From the NCBI RefSeq assembly GCF_013408685.1, contig NZ_JACBZY010000001.1, positions 2,976,001 through 3,040,000 on the forward strand: 64,000 nucleotides of DNA, read 5' to 3'. Below, in pieces: positions 21,939-30,558 of the stretch. Positions within the stretch are counted from its first letter, which is position 1; every line of letters starts with the position of its first letter. The translations under genes were made by a program, and so were the position numbers. Under the pieces are notes generated by a model that did no database searches, had not been told where the DNA came from, and saw only the letters and a program-made list of their open reading frames with translations. This DNA comes from Schumannella luteola (lineage in GTDB: Bacteria; Actinomycetota; Actinomycetes; Actinomycetales; Microbacteriaceae).

Positions 21939-22736
21939 GTGGCACCGAGCAGGAACGAGCGCGATGCGCGCGAGGCGCGCGATCGACTCCGCAGCTACTC
22001 GGCCCGGCAGCAGGTGCACGAGGGTCAGCGCAAGCGGCGCTGGCGCGACAACCTGCTCGCGATCGTGGGCGTCGTCGTCGTGGCGGGCCTCGCGGCCGGC
22101 ACGCAGATCTTCTACTTCACCGCCGGCCCCGGCGGCTCGGGCGGCAAGGACAGCAGCGCCAGCCCGTCGCCGTCGGCGTCGCCCAGCGACTCGACCGAGC
22201 AGAACAAGGGCGACGTGCCCGACCCCGGCCTCGCCGAGGACCGCGACTGGACCGGCACGCTCACGATCAACGAGATCGCGCTCGGCGTGACCCTCGACGG
22301 CAAGAAGGCCCCGCAGGCGGTCAGCTCGATCATCCAGGACGTGCAGAAGAACTACTACCCGGACAAGACCTGCCACCGTCTCACCGACGCGACCGACTTC
22401 GGCGTGCTGCAGTGCGGCTCGCTGACCGGCGACGGCAGCGGCGACCCCGACTTCCAGTACGGCCCGGTCGAGAACGCGCCCGAGGACGGCGTCTACCCGG
22501 CAGGCACGATCGCCATGGCCCGGGCGAGCTCGCAGTACTCGATGGACCACCAGTTCTTCATCGTCTACAAGGACACGAAGCTGCCCACGGACGGCGGCGG
22601 CTACACGGTCGTCGGCACGATCACGAGCGGCCTCGACAAGCTGAAGACCGACATCGTCGACAAGGGCATCTCGGGCGGCACGACCGACGGAGCCCCCAGC
22701 GTCGCCACCACGATCACGGCCTTCAGCCTGAAGTGA
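21939..22736 (+). CDS. membrane-anchored cyclophilin-type peptidyl-prolyl isomerase
   Basis: 265 residues from GTG 21939, which has a strong GGGAGG site 4-9 bases upstream; a longer frame to 21882 would cross the promoter. A charged cytoplasmic N-terminus (1-42), one membrane segment (about 43-62, LLAIVGVVVVAGLAAGTQIF), a Ser/Pro/Asp linker (70-90), then a secreted cyclophilin domain (about 100-262) with TCHRLTD, MARASSQYSMDHQFFIVY and YTVVGTITSGLD. The canonical FHR is CHR, and Cys replaces some usual aliphatic positions (LQCGSL), so isomerase activity may be reduced. A fold helper at the outer membrane face is the likely role. Confidence 0.9.
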   Translation: MAPSRNERDAREARDRLRSYSARQQVHEGQRKRRWRDNLLAIVGVVVVAGLAAGTQIFYFTAGPGGSGGKDSSASPSPSASPSDSTEQNKGDVPDPGLAEDRDWTGTLTINEIALGVTLDGKKAPQAVSSIIQDVQKNYYPDKTCHRLTDATDFGVLQCGSLTGDGSGDPDFQYGPVENAPEDGVYPAGTIAMARASSQYSMDHQFFIVYKDTKLPTDGGGYTVVGTITSGLDKLKTDIVDKGISGGTTDGAPSVATTITAFSLK

Positions 22737-22763
22737 GCGCGCGCGGCAGCACGGCCGCGTGAC

Positions 22764-22787
22764 GATCGGATGAAGCGCGCTCCGATC
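22764..22787 (+). terminator. weak hairpin after the cyclophilin gene
   Basis: GATCGGA (22764-22770) and TCCGATC (22781-22787) form a 7-bp stem with a 10-nt loop containing GCGCGC. Low strength. Confidence 0.3.
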
Positions 22788-22815
22788 TCGGGGTGAGCCG
22801 CGGGCGAGGGTGCCC

Positions 22816-22821
22816 TAGGCT
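22816..22821 (+). promoter_or_regulatory. -10 element upstream of the DUF349 gene
   Basis: TAGGCT, about 40 bases before the first start codon at 22861. Confidence 0.4.
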
Positions 22822-22860
22822 GGACGGCGCCGGTGCGCCTCCGCCCGGGATGACGACGAA

Positions 22861-24102
22861 GTGGGATCGAACGTGAGCGACCAGAGCACGCCCTGGGGAC
22901 GTGTCGACGACGACGGCACCGTGTACGTGCGGGAGGGCGACGCCGAACGGGCCGTCGGCCAGTACCCCGACGCGACGCCGGAGGAGGCGCTCGCCTACTT
23001 CACCCGCAAGTTCGTCGAGCTCGAGGGCCAGGTGACGCTGCTCGAGCAGCGCATCCTCAAGGGCGCTCCCGCCGGCGACGTCGCCAAGGCCCTCAAGCAC
23101 CTCGGCGAGTCCGTCGCCGAGCCGAACGCCGTCGGCGATCTCGCGTCGCTGCGGGCTCGCGTCGAGAAGCTCGGCGGCACCGTCGGCGAGCTGACCGAGA
23201 AGCAGAGCGAAGAGGCGCGCGAGGCCGTGCAGCAGGGGCTCGTCGAGCGTGAGGCCATCGTCGCCGCCGCCGAGAAGCTCGCCGCGCAGGACCCGGCGCG
23301 GGTGCAGTGGAAGCAGGCGAGCGCCGAGCTCGACGGTCTCTTCCAGCAGTGGCAGCGCCACCAGCAGGACGGCCCGCGTCTGCCCAAGGGCGAGAGCAAC
23401 GAGCTGTGGAAGCGCTTCCGCGCCGCCCGCAGCACGATCGAGACGCATCGCAAGGCGTTCTTCGCCGAGCTGGACAGCGCCCACAAGGACGCCCGCACGC
23501 GCAAGCAGTCGCTCGTCGAGAAGGCGGAGTCGCTCGCCTCGCGCGGCGCCGCCGGCATCCCCGACTATCGCAACCTGCTCGACGACTGGAAGCGCGCGGG
23601 CCGCGCGGGCAAGAAGGCCGACGACGCGCTCTGGGCGCGCTTCAAGGCCGCCGGCGACGTGCTCTATCAGGCCAAGGCCGAGATCGACGCCGTCGAGGAC
23701 GAGGAGTTCCGCGGCAACCTCGACCTCAAGCTCGAGCTGCTGACCGAGGCCGAGAAGATCCTCGAGGTCGACGACCGCGTCAAGGCCAAGGAGCTCCTGC
23801 TCGGCGTCCAGCGCCGCTGGGACGTCATCGGCAAGGTGCCGCGCGACAGCATCCGCACCGTCGAAGACCGCCTGCGCAAGGTCGAGACCCACGTGCGCAA
23901 GCTCGACGAGGACCACTGGAACCGCAGCGACCCCGAGAAGCAGGCGCGCTCGGAGGGCTTCGCCGCTCTGCTCGGCGCCGCGATCGACAAGCTCGAGAGC
24001 GACATCGCCGACGCCAAGAAGCGCGGTGACGCGAAGAAGCAGGCCTCCCTCGAGGAGGAGCTCGCCTCGCGTCGCGCTCTGCTCGGAGCCGTCAAGAACT
24101 GA
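22861..24102 (+). CDS. DUF349 domain-containing coiled-coil protein
   Basis: 413 residues if GTG 22861 is used; GTG 22873 (V-S-D-Q-S-T) is equally possible because neither has a good ribosome-binding site. The protein is mostly helical and highly charged, with repeated W-containing DUF349 units such as LWKRFRAARSTIETHRKAFF, LLDDWKRAGRAGKKADDALW and VQRRWDVIGKVPRD. Such repeats are predicted RNA- or nucleoprotein-binding helical bundles; no enzymatic motif is seen. It is monocistronic, with a promoter at 22816 and a strong hairpin at 24159. Confidence 0.9.
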   Translation: MGSNVSDQSTPWGRVDDDGTVYVREGDAERAVGQYPDATPEEALAYFTRKFVELEGQVTLLEQRILKGAPAGDVAKALKHLGESVAEPNAVGDLASLRARVEKLGGTVGELTEKQSEEAREAVQQGLVEREAIVAAAEKLAAQDPARVQWKQASAELDGLFQQWQRHQQDGPRLPKGESNELWKRFRAARSTIETHRKAFFAELDSAHKDARTRKQSLVEKAESLASRGAAGIPDYRNLLDDWKRAGRAGKKADDALWARFKAAGDVLYQAKAEIDAVEDEEFRGNLDLKLELLTEAEKILEVDDRVKAKELLLGVQRRWDVIGKVPRDSIRTVEDRLRKVETHVRKLDEDHWNRSDPEKQARSEGFAALLGAAIDKLESDIADAKKRGDAKKQASLEEELASRRALLGAVKN

Positions 24103-24110
24103 TCGCGTCG

Positions 24111-24144
24111 GTGCCGCCGTGAGGTGCGTGCCGCCGTGAGGTGC
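24111..24144. repeat. 17-bp tandem duplication
   Basis: Two perfect copies of GTGCCGCCGTGAGGTGC (24111-24127 and 24128-24144), just after the DUF349 stop. Confidence 0.85.
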
Positions 24145-24158
24145 GCACCGCCGCTCTC

Positions 24159-24192
24159 CACAGCCCCGGTCTGTCCACAGATCGGGGCTGTG
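24159..24192 (+). terminator. 34-bp near-perfect palindrome, probable terminator of the DUF349 gene
   Basis: Arms CACAGCCCCG (24159-24168) and CGGGGCTGTG (24183-24192) continue inward through a G-T pair into TCTGT/ACAGA with two central C bases, giving a 16-pair stem. The G-U pair forms in plus-strand RNA but would be A-C on the other strand, favouring plus-strand termination. The centre contains CTGTCCACA, one mismatch from the actinobacterial DnaA box TTGTCCACA. Confidence 0.6.
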
Positions 24193-24229
24193 CTGCGTCC
24201 GTATGGGTGCGCGCGACGAGGATCGGGAC

Positions 24230-24868
24230 ATGCCTCTCCCCCGCGTCCTGTTCCCAGCCTCAGCGGCGATCGTCGCGAGCGGTCCGAGCGGCGGCGGCGC
24301 CAGCGCGTCGGCCGGCATCGCCGACGTCCTCGATCTGCCTGAGGCGGAGCTGCGGGCCGCCGGGCTCGACGGCGAGCTCTTCGCCCTGGGCGACGGCTAC
24401 TGCCCGAGCGACGTGCTCGTCGGACCGGCCGAGCGGCTGCACTCGGTGCTGCAGCCCCGGTCGCGTCGCCTCGCCGCCGAGGGACTGACGGCCGCGTGGG
24501 TCTGGGGCGCGCTGCCGTTCGCACCCCGTGTGCTGCGGCTGTGCTGCACGCTCGGCAGCCGAGCCGAGGGGTCCGGAGCCGGTGTCGAGGTGCGCGAGCT
24601 GACTCTGCGCGACGACGAGCTGCTCCGCCTCGACGGCCTCGCGGTCACGTCACCGCTGCGCACCCTGGTCGACATCGCCCGCGATCCTCGCGACCTCGAG
24701 CACGGAGACGCGGCGCTCCACGCGCTGCTGCGTCGTGCCGATGTCGGCATCGAGGCGGCGCTCACCCGACTCGCGCACGGGCGCGGGCTGCCCGGCCGTC
24801 GCCTCGCGACCGCGCGGCTGCGCAGGATCGAGCACGAGTCGACGCTCACGGACGGCGAGACGTGGTGA
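24230..24868 (+). CDS. orphan AbiEi-like (type IV antitoxin family) hypothetical protein
   Basis: 212 residues from ATG 24230. I recognise the pattern LDGELFALGDGYCP, TAAWVWGAL and RLDGLAVTSPLRTLVDIAR as that of actinobacterial proteins annotated as AbiEi-family antitoxins; the typical N-terminal winged helix is weak. No AbiEii nucleotidyltransferase toxin lies beside it, and the next gene is relA on the other strand. Three cysteines cluster (LRLCCTLG and GYCP). Function unknown; the gene is small, carries unusually many Ser/Cys codons for the area, and may be an accessory insertion between core genes. Confidence 0.65.
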   Translation: MPLPRVLFPASAAIVASGPSGGGASASAGIADVLDLPEAELRAAGLDGELFALGDGYCPSDVLVGPAERLHSVLQPRSRRLAAEGLTAAWVWGALPFAPRVLRLCCTLGSRAEGSGAGVEVRELTLRDDELLRLDGLAVTSPLRTLVDIARDPRDLEHGDAALHALLRRADVGIEAALTRLAHGRGLPGRRLATARLRRIEHESTLTDGETW

Positions 24869-24906
24869 CCGTGGCGCCACACGTGCGTCGTTCCGGCGAC
24901 GTGCTC

Positions 24907-27162
24907 TCAGCCGCTGTTGACGCGGTAGACGTCGTAGACGGCGTCGATGCGGCGCACCGCGTTGAGCAGCCGGTCGAGGTGCACCGTGTCGCCCATCTCG
25001 AAGACGAAGCGGCTGATCGCGAGGCGGTCGCTCGAGGTCGACACCGAAGCCGAGAGGATGTTGACGTGGTGTTCCGAGAGCACGCGCGTGACATCCGACA
25101 GCAGGCCGGAGCGGTCGAGCGCCTCGACCTGGATGTGCACGAGGAACAGGCTGCGCGAGGTCGGCGCCCACTCGACGTCGATCATCCGATCGGGCTCCGC
25201 CGTGAGCGTCTTCACGTTCGGGCAGTCGTCGCGGTGCACGCTGACGCCGGCGCCGCGGGTGACGAATCCGACGATCACGTCGCCCGGAACCGGGGTGCAG
25301 CACTTCGCGAGCTTGACCAGGATGTCGGGCGCGCCGCGGACGAGCACGCCGGAGTCGCTCGTGCGCAGCTGACGGCCGCGGGCCCGGCTCGGCACCGAGA
25401 CCTCGTGCTCCTCGACCTCGCCGTCGCCCTGCACGAGCGCGACGACCTTCTCGATCACCGACTGCGTCGAGACATGGCCCTCGCCGACGGCGGCGTAGAG
25501 CGCATCCACGCCCTCGTAGCGCAGGCTGTGCGCCACCTCGCCGACCGAGTCCTGGCTCATCAGCTTCTGCAGCGGCAGGTTCTGCTTGCGCATCGCGCGG
25601 GCGATCGCGTCGCGACCCTGCTCGATGGCCTCCTCGCGGCGCTCCTTCGTGAACCAGCCGCGGATCTTGTTGCGCGCACGGGGGCTCTTGACGAAGTTGA
25701 GCCAGTCCTTGCTCGGCGCCGCGTCGGGGTTCTTCGAGGTGAACACCTCGACCGAGTCGCCCGAGTTGAGCGTCGACTCCAGCGGCACCAGTCGGCCGTT
25801 GACCTTCGCGCCCATCGTGCGATGGCCGACCTCGGTGTGCACGGCGTAGGCGAAGTCGACCGGCGTCGCGCCGGCGGGCAGGCCGATGACCTTGCCCTGC
25901 GGCGTGAAGACGTAGACCTCCTTCGCCCCGATCTCGAAGCGCAGGTTGTCGAGGAACTCGCCGGGATCGGCGGTCTCGGCCTCCCAGTCGCTGATGTGCG
26001 CGAGCCAGGCCATCTCGGTGCCGGCCTGCTTCACGTCGGCGGTGCGACCGGCCATCCGCTCCTTATAGGCCCAGTGCGCCGCGACGCCGAACTCGGCGCG
26101 CTGGTGCATCTCCTGCGTGCGGATCTGGATCTCGACCGCGCGGCCCTTCGGCCCGACCACGGTCGTGTGCAGCGACTGGTACAGATTGAACTTCGGCGTC
26201 GCGATGTAGTCCTTGAAGCGCCCCGGGATCGGATTCCAGCGGGCGTGGATCGCACCGAGCACGGCGTAGCAGTCGCGGATGTTGTTGACGAGCACGCGGA
26301 TGCCGACGAGGTCGTAGATCTCGTCGAACTCGCGGCCGCGCACGACCATCTTCTGGTAGATCGAGTAGTACTGCTTCGGGCGGCCGACGACCTGCCCCTT
26401 GATCTTCTGCGACTTGAGATCGTCGGCGACCGAGTCGATGACCTGCTGCACGAACTCCTCGCGCTCGGGCGTGCGGTCGCGCACCAGGCTCTCGATCTCG
26501 ACATACAGCTTCGGGTAGAGCACCGCGAAGCTGAGGTCCTCGAGCTCCCACTTGATCGTCTGGATGCCGAGTCGATGCGCGAGCGGCGCGTAGATCTCGA
26601 TGGTCTCCTGCGCCTTGCGCCGCGCCGACTCCGCGGGCACGAAGCCCCAGGTGCGCGCGTTGTGCAGGCGGTCGGCGAGCTTGATGATCAGCACGCGGAT
26701 GTCTTTCGACATCGCCACGACCATCTTGCGCACCGTCTCGGCCTGGGCGCTGTCGCCGTACTTCAGCTTGTCGAGCTTCGTGACGCCGTCGACGAGCATC
26801 GCCACCTCGTCGCCGAAGTCGGCGCGCAGCTCGTCGAGGGTGTAGTCGGTGTCTTCGACGGTGTCGTGCAGCAGCGCCGCGGCGATCGTCTTCGTGCCGA
26901 TGCCGAGGTCGGCGAGGATCTGCGCGACCGCCACCGGATGCGTGATGTACGGCTCGCCCGAGCGCCGGATCTGGCCGTTGTGCGCCTTGCGCGCCGTGAC
27001 GTAGGCGCGGTCGATGAAGCCGAGATCCGCCTTCGGGTGATGCTGACGCACCGTCTTGAGCAGACGGTCGACCGCACCGGCCGGCTGCGCCCGCGAGAAC
27101 AGGCGCGGCAGGATCGTCCGCAGTGTCGCCGTGCTCGACGGCGCAGGCTGGGTCTCGGTCAT
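24907..27162 (-). CDS. relA: bifunctional (p)ppGpp synthetase/hydrolase
   Basis: Makes and degrades the alarmone (p)ppGpp. 751 residues. HD hydrolase domain (about 60-210; ALLHDTVEDTDY intact), synthetase domain (about 250-370; RFKDYIATPKFNLYQSLHTT, with NLY where many enzymes have NGY or GVY), TGS domain (about 410-470; VFTPQGKVIGLPAGATPVDF), conserved-Cys region (CCTPVPGD), and a C-terminal ACT domain (about 665-740). ATG 27162 has GGAGG. It follows secF after 61 bases; apt, often found between them, is missing. Confidence 0.97.
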   Translation of the reverse strand: MTETQPAPSSTATLRTILPRLFSRAQPAGAVDRLLKTVRQHHPKADLGFIDRAYVTARKAHNGQIRRSGEPYITHPVAVAQILADLGIGTKTIAAALLHDTVEDTDYTLDELRADFGDEVAMLVDGVTKLDKLKYGDSAQAETVRKMVVAMSKDIRVLIIKLADRLHNARTWGFVPAESARRKAQETIEIYAPLAHRLGIQTIKWELEDLSFAVLYPKLYVEIESLVRDRTPEREEFVQQVIDSVADDLKSQKIKGQVVGRPKQYYSIYQKMVVRGREFDEIYDLVGIRVLVNNIRDCYAVLGAIHARWNPIPGRFKDYIATPKFNLYQSLHTTVVGPKGRAVEIQIRTQEMHQRAEFGVAAHWAYKERMAGRTADVKQAGTEMAWLAHISDWEAETADPGEFLDNLRFEIGAKEVYVFTPQGKVIGLPAGATPVDFAYAVHTEVGHRTMGAKVNGRLVPLESTLNSGDSVEVFTSKNPDAAPSKDWLNFVKSPRARNKIRGWFTKERREEAIEQGRDAIARAMRKQNLPLQKLMSQDSVGEVAHSLRYEGVDALYAAVGEGHVSTQSVIEKVVALVQGDGEVEEHEVSVPSRARGRQLRTSDSGVLVRGAPDILVKLAKCCTPVPGDVIVGFVTRGAGVSVHRDDCPNVKTLTAEPDRMIDVEWAPTSRSLFLVHIQVEALDRSGLLSDVTRVLSEHHVNILSASVSTSSDRLAISRFVFEMGDTVHLDRLLNAVRRIDAVYDVYRVNSG

Positions 27163-27182
27163 GCGCGCGCCTCCATCCGAGG

Positions 27183-27188
27183 ATGATA
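27183..27188 (-). promoter_or_regulatory. candidate -10 element of relA
   Basis: TATCAT on the minus strand, 20 bases before the relA ATG, would give a short leader with GGAGG. Confidence 0.45.
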
Positions 27189-27223
27189 CGCGCGCATGAA
27201 CCGCCTCACTGGATGGTCGCCGA

Positions 27224-28255
27224 TCAGGCTGGGACGACGTCGGTCGAGCGCTCGCGCTGCTGCAGGATGCGCTTGTCGGCCTTCACGAGCGCGGGCTCGC
27301 CCTGGCGGAACAGCGCGTACAGCGGCGTCGCGATGAACGGCGTCGAGTAGGTGCCGATGATCGTTCCGACGAGCAGCGCGAGCGAGATGTCACGCAGCGT
27401 GTCGGCGCCGAGCACGAACGCGCCGATGAACAGGATCGCGGCCACCGGGAGGGCGGCGACGACACCGGTGTTGATCGAGCGGACGAGCGTCTGGTTCGCG
27501 GCGAGGTTGATCGTCTCGCTGAAGGTGCGCGTCGAGTCGGGACTCCACTCGGTCGTGTTCTCGCGCACCTTGTCGAAGACGACGACGGTGTCGTAGAGCG
27601 AGAAGCCGAGGATCGTGAGGAAGCCGATGATCGCGGCCGGCGTGATCTCGAAGCCGGTCGCCGCGTAGACGCCGATCGTGATCACGAGGTCGTGCAGCAG
27701 CGCCAGCATGGCGGCGGCCGACATCTTCCAGGTGCGGAAGTACAGCGCCATCACGACGGCGGCGAGCAGCAGGAAGACGCCGAGGCCGCGCAGGGCGTTG
27801 CCCGTGACATCCGCGCCCCAGGTGGCGCCGATGAACGAGGCCGTGACATCGCTCTCGGCGACGTCGAACTCCTTCGCGAGGGCCGAGCGCACCTCCTGCG
27901 TCTGCTCGTCCTTCAGCTGCGTGGTCTGCACGCGCAGGCCGTTGTCGCCGAGGGTCGACGAGCGCGGCACCGCGTTCGGCACGACCTCGGTGACCGTGTC
28001 CTCGCCGCGCTTCTGCAGCGCGGTCGAGCTGCCCGGGTTCGGGATGTCGTTCACGAGGAACTGCGATCCGCCGCGGAACTCGATGCCGAAGTTGAACCCC
28101 GCGCCGAAGTTGCCGCCGCCGCGGATGAAGGGCACGAGGATCGCGATGACCATCAGGGCGATGGCGATCGTGAACCAGAGGCGGCGCCTCCCGACGAAGG
28201 GGACGGAGCGGGCGCCGGTGTAGAGGTCGTTTCCGAACTTCTGCATGCTGGCCAT
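27224..28255 (-). CDS. secF: protein translocase subunit SecF
   Basis: Partner of SecD that uses the proton gradient to help late steps of Sec export. 343 residues, six membrane segments expected: first at about 28-46, a periplasmic loop with FNFGIEFRGGSQF, then five segments from about 165, including the signature GFSLYDTVVVFDKVREN. ATG shares one base with the secD stop (TGATG). Confidence 0.97.
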   Translation of the reverse strand: MASMQKFGNDLYTGARSVPFVGRRRLWFTIAIALMVIAILVPFIRGGGNFGAGFNFGIEFRGGSQFLVNDIPNPGSSTALQKRGEDTVTEVVPNAVPRSSTLGDNGLRVQTTQLKDEQTQEVRSALAKEFDVAESDVTASFIGATWGADVTGNALRGLGVFLLLAAVVMALYFRTWKMSAAAMLALLHDLVITIGVYAATGFEITPAAIIGFLTILGFSLYDTVVVFDKVRENTTEWSPDSTRTFSETINLAANQTLVRSINTGVVAALPVAAILFIGAFVLGADTLRDISLALLVGTIIGTYSTPFIATPLYALFRQGEPALVKADKRILQQRERSTDVVPA

Positions 28256-29964
28256 CAGGAGTCCTTGCCCTTCTCGGCACGGTCGGAGGAGCCGGACTTC
28301 GCATCCGCGAGCTCGGCCGCCTTGCGTTCGGCGATCGTCTGCCGCCGTTGCGCCTCACGGCTCGCGCCGCCCTTGCGGGCCTCCGTCGAGACGCGGAACT
28401 GGGCGCGACCGCGGTACACGGCGCCGAGCGCGGTCGGGTCGAGACCCGAGAGCGGGTGGCCGCTGGAGAAGAAGCGCGTCTTGGCGAGCAGCTGCAGCAC
28501 CGGGTGGGTGAAGAGCAGCACGACCAGCACGTCGATGATCGTCGTGATGCCGAGGGTGAGCGCGAAGCCGCGCACGTTGCCGACGGCGAGGATGTAGAGC
28601 ACGACGGCCGAGAGCAGGTTGACGCCCTTCGCGGCGACGATCGTGCGCAGAGCTCGACCCCAGCCGGCTTCGACGGCCCCGACGAGGCCCCTGCCGTCGC
28701 GCAGCTCATCGCGGATGCGTTCGAAGTAGACGATGAACGAGTCCGCTGTCAGACCGATCGAGATGATCAAGCCCGCGACGCCGGCGAGCGACAGTCGGTA
28801 GCCCGAGTGCCACGACGCGACCTGGATGACCCCGTAGGTGATCGCCGCCGTCACGACGAGCGAGGCGATCGTCACGAAGCCGAGCAGGCGGTACTGGAAC
28901 AGCGAGTAGATGACGACCAGGATCAGACCGATCAGACCGGCGATGAGGCCGCTCTGCAGCTGGCTCGTTCCGAGCGTGGCCGAGACGGTGTCGCGGCTCT
29001 GCACCTGGAAGCTCACGGGCAGTGCGCCGTACTTGAGCTGGTCGGCGAGGGCCTGAGCGCTCTCCTGGGTGAAGTTGCCGGTGATCTGCGGCTGGTCGGT
29101 CACACCCTGCACGGCCGGGTCGGTGATGACGAGGCCGTCGAGCACGGCGCCGAACTGGTTGCGCGGGCTGTCGAGCGCGATGAGGCGCGTGCCCATCTTC
29201 TTGATGGCCTCGCCGCCGGCGCTGTTGAGGCGCAGGCTCACGGCCCAGGTGTTGGTGCTGACGCCCTGCGAACCGGAGACCGTGCCGGCGCTCGCATCCG
29301 TGATGTCGGCGCCGTCGACCTCGACCGGGCCGAGGATGTACTTCTTCGTTCCGGTGTCGTCGCAGGTGACGAGCGGCTTCTTCGGGTCGGCGACGTTCGC
29401 GCCCGACTTCTCGACGTCGGCGCACTGGAAGTCGTCGTACTGCTTCTGCAGCGCGGGCGTGACCCAGTTGGTGTCGCTCGCGTTGGAGGGCTTGACGCTC
29501 GGCGTCGACGACAGGCTCGGGTCGTCGCTCGGCGCGGCCGAGGGGTCGGTCGACGCGGCCGCGGTCGGCGCGCCGGTCAGCAGCACGGGACGGAACTCGA
29601 GCTTCGACGACGACTGGATGCGCTGCAGCGTCGCCTGGTCGGGGGTGCCCGGGATCGAGACGACGATGTTCTGGTTGCCCAGCGTCGAGATCTCCGCCTC
29701 GGAGGATCCCGTCGCGTCGACGCGCTGGCGGATGATCGACACCGCCTGCTGCAGCTGCTCGGCGCTCGCCTGCTTACCGCCCGGCACGACCGGCGCGAGG
29801 ATGATCTCCGTGCCGCCGTCGAGGTCGATCGCCAGCTTCGGCGTCGTGCCCCACTTGCCCCAGATCATCCCCGCGGTCTGAAGACCGGCGAGGACGACGA
29901 GGATGAGGATCAGCCAGGTCAGGGCTCTCCACGCCTTGCGCGTGGGGGTGGTTCTGGTCGCCAC
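28255..29964 (-). CDS. secD: protein translocase subunit SecD
   Basis: Works with SecF and YajC in export. I place the start at GTG 29964 (VATRTTPTRKAWRALTWL, 569 residues) because GGAGAG lies 10 bases before it; ATG 29982 would add six residues but has no ribosome-binding site and would itself overlap that site. One N-terminal membrane segment, a large periplasmic P1 region with DLDGGTEIIL and a Ser/Pro/Asp-rich insertion (about 165-190), then five segments with SIGLTADSFIVYFERIRDEL. SecD and secF are separate genes here. Confidence 0.95.
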   Translation of the reverse strand: MATRTTPTRKAWRALTWLILILVVLAGLQTAGMIWGKWGTTPKLAIDLDGGTEIILAPVVPGGKQASAEQLQQAVSIIRQRVDATGSSEAEISTLGNQNIVVSIPGTPDQATLQRIQSSSKLEFRPVLLTGAPTAAASTDPSAAPSDDPSLSSTPSVKPSNASDTNWVTPALQKQYDDFQCADVEKSGANVADPKKPLVTCDDTGTKKYILGPVEVDGADITDASAGTVSGSQGVSTNTWAVSLRLNSAGGEAIKKMGTRLIALDSPRNQFGAVLDGLVITDPAVQGVTDQPQITGNFTQESAQALADQLKYGALPVSFQVQSRDTVSATLGTSQLQSGLIAGLIGLILVVIYSLFQYRLLGFVTIASLVVTAAITYGVIQVASWHSGYRLSLAGVAGLIISIGLTADSFIVYFERIRDELRDGRGLVGAVEAGWGRALRTIVAAKGVNLLSAVVLYILAVGNVRGFALTLGITTIIDVLVVLLFTHPVLQLLAKTRFFSSGHPLSGLDPTALGAVYRGRAQFRVSTEARKGGASREAQRRQTIAERKAAELADAKSGSSDRAEKGKDS

Positions 29965-30062
29965 GAAGGGTTCGCTCTCCATCCGGAGCCGACGGCGTGA
30001 CAGCCCCCGACCCCATCCACGCCGCCCGGCTCATCCCGGGCGACGGTTCACCAGGTTAGTGG

Positions 30063-30452
30063 TTACTCCGAGTCCTTCTTGTCCGACGCGGTGCGCTCGC
30101 CGAACTCGGCCTTCTCGCTGATCGGCTCGACGCTGGACTCGTTGAGGCTCGGGCCGGCGTTCTCCTCGACCACCGTGTCGGCGGTCTCGGGCTCGACGAC
30201 CTTGAGCAGGGTCTGCTTGTGGACGCGCAGGGTCTGGCCCGGCGCGGTCTCGATGACGGCCTCGTTCTTGTCGTCGTCGACGGAGAGGAGGGTGCCGTAG
30301 ATGCCGGTCGAGGTCATGATCTCGACGCCGGGCACCATCTTCTCCTTGAGCTCGGTCTGCTCCTTCTGGCGCTTCTTGCTGTTGCGCCAGCTGAGGAAGA
30401 TGAAGACGACGAGGACGGCGCCGAGGGCGACGTAGAGAAGAGTCTGGTCCAT
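30063..30452 (-). CDS. yajC: preprotein translocase accessory subunit YajC
   Basis: 129 residues: one N-terminal membrane segment (about 5-22, LLYVALGAVLVVFIFLSW), the conserved basic stretch NSKKRQKEQ and a small beta domain MVPGVEIMTSTGIYGTLLSV; the acidic C-terminal 40 residues are an extension. Upstream of secD by 80 bases and in the same direction. GGAAGG lies about 12 bases before the ATG. Confidence 0.95.
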   Translation of the reverse strand: MDQTLLYVALGAVLVVFIFLSWRNSKKRQKEQTELKEKMVPGVEIMTSTGIYGTLLSVDDDKNEAVIETAPGQTLRVHKQTLLKVVEPETADTVVEENAGPSLNESSVEPISEKAEFGERTASDKKDSE

Positions 30453-30558
30453 GGTGGTGAGGGGGCCTTCCGGGGGTCTCGGCGGAGCTCGCCGATCACG
30501 AGGTGCCGCTGTTCGGCGGCCGGCGCCCTAGCCGAGCGGCCCGGGCGATTCGGTCAGA

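Noticed and set aside
24155-24180. Possible replication origin because of TCTCCACA and CTGTCCACA
   Set aside because: Only two imperfect DnaA-box-like sites, no cluster, no dnaA/dnaN nearby and no AT-rich unwinding element.
24496-27186. 896-residue plus-strand frame
   Set aside because: Antisense of relA extended into the AbiEi-like gene; relA has every domain in the true frame.
28348-30000. 550-residue plus-strand frame
   Set aside because: Antisense of secD.
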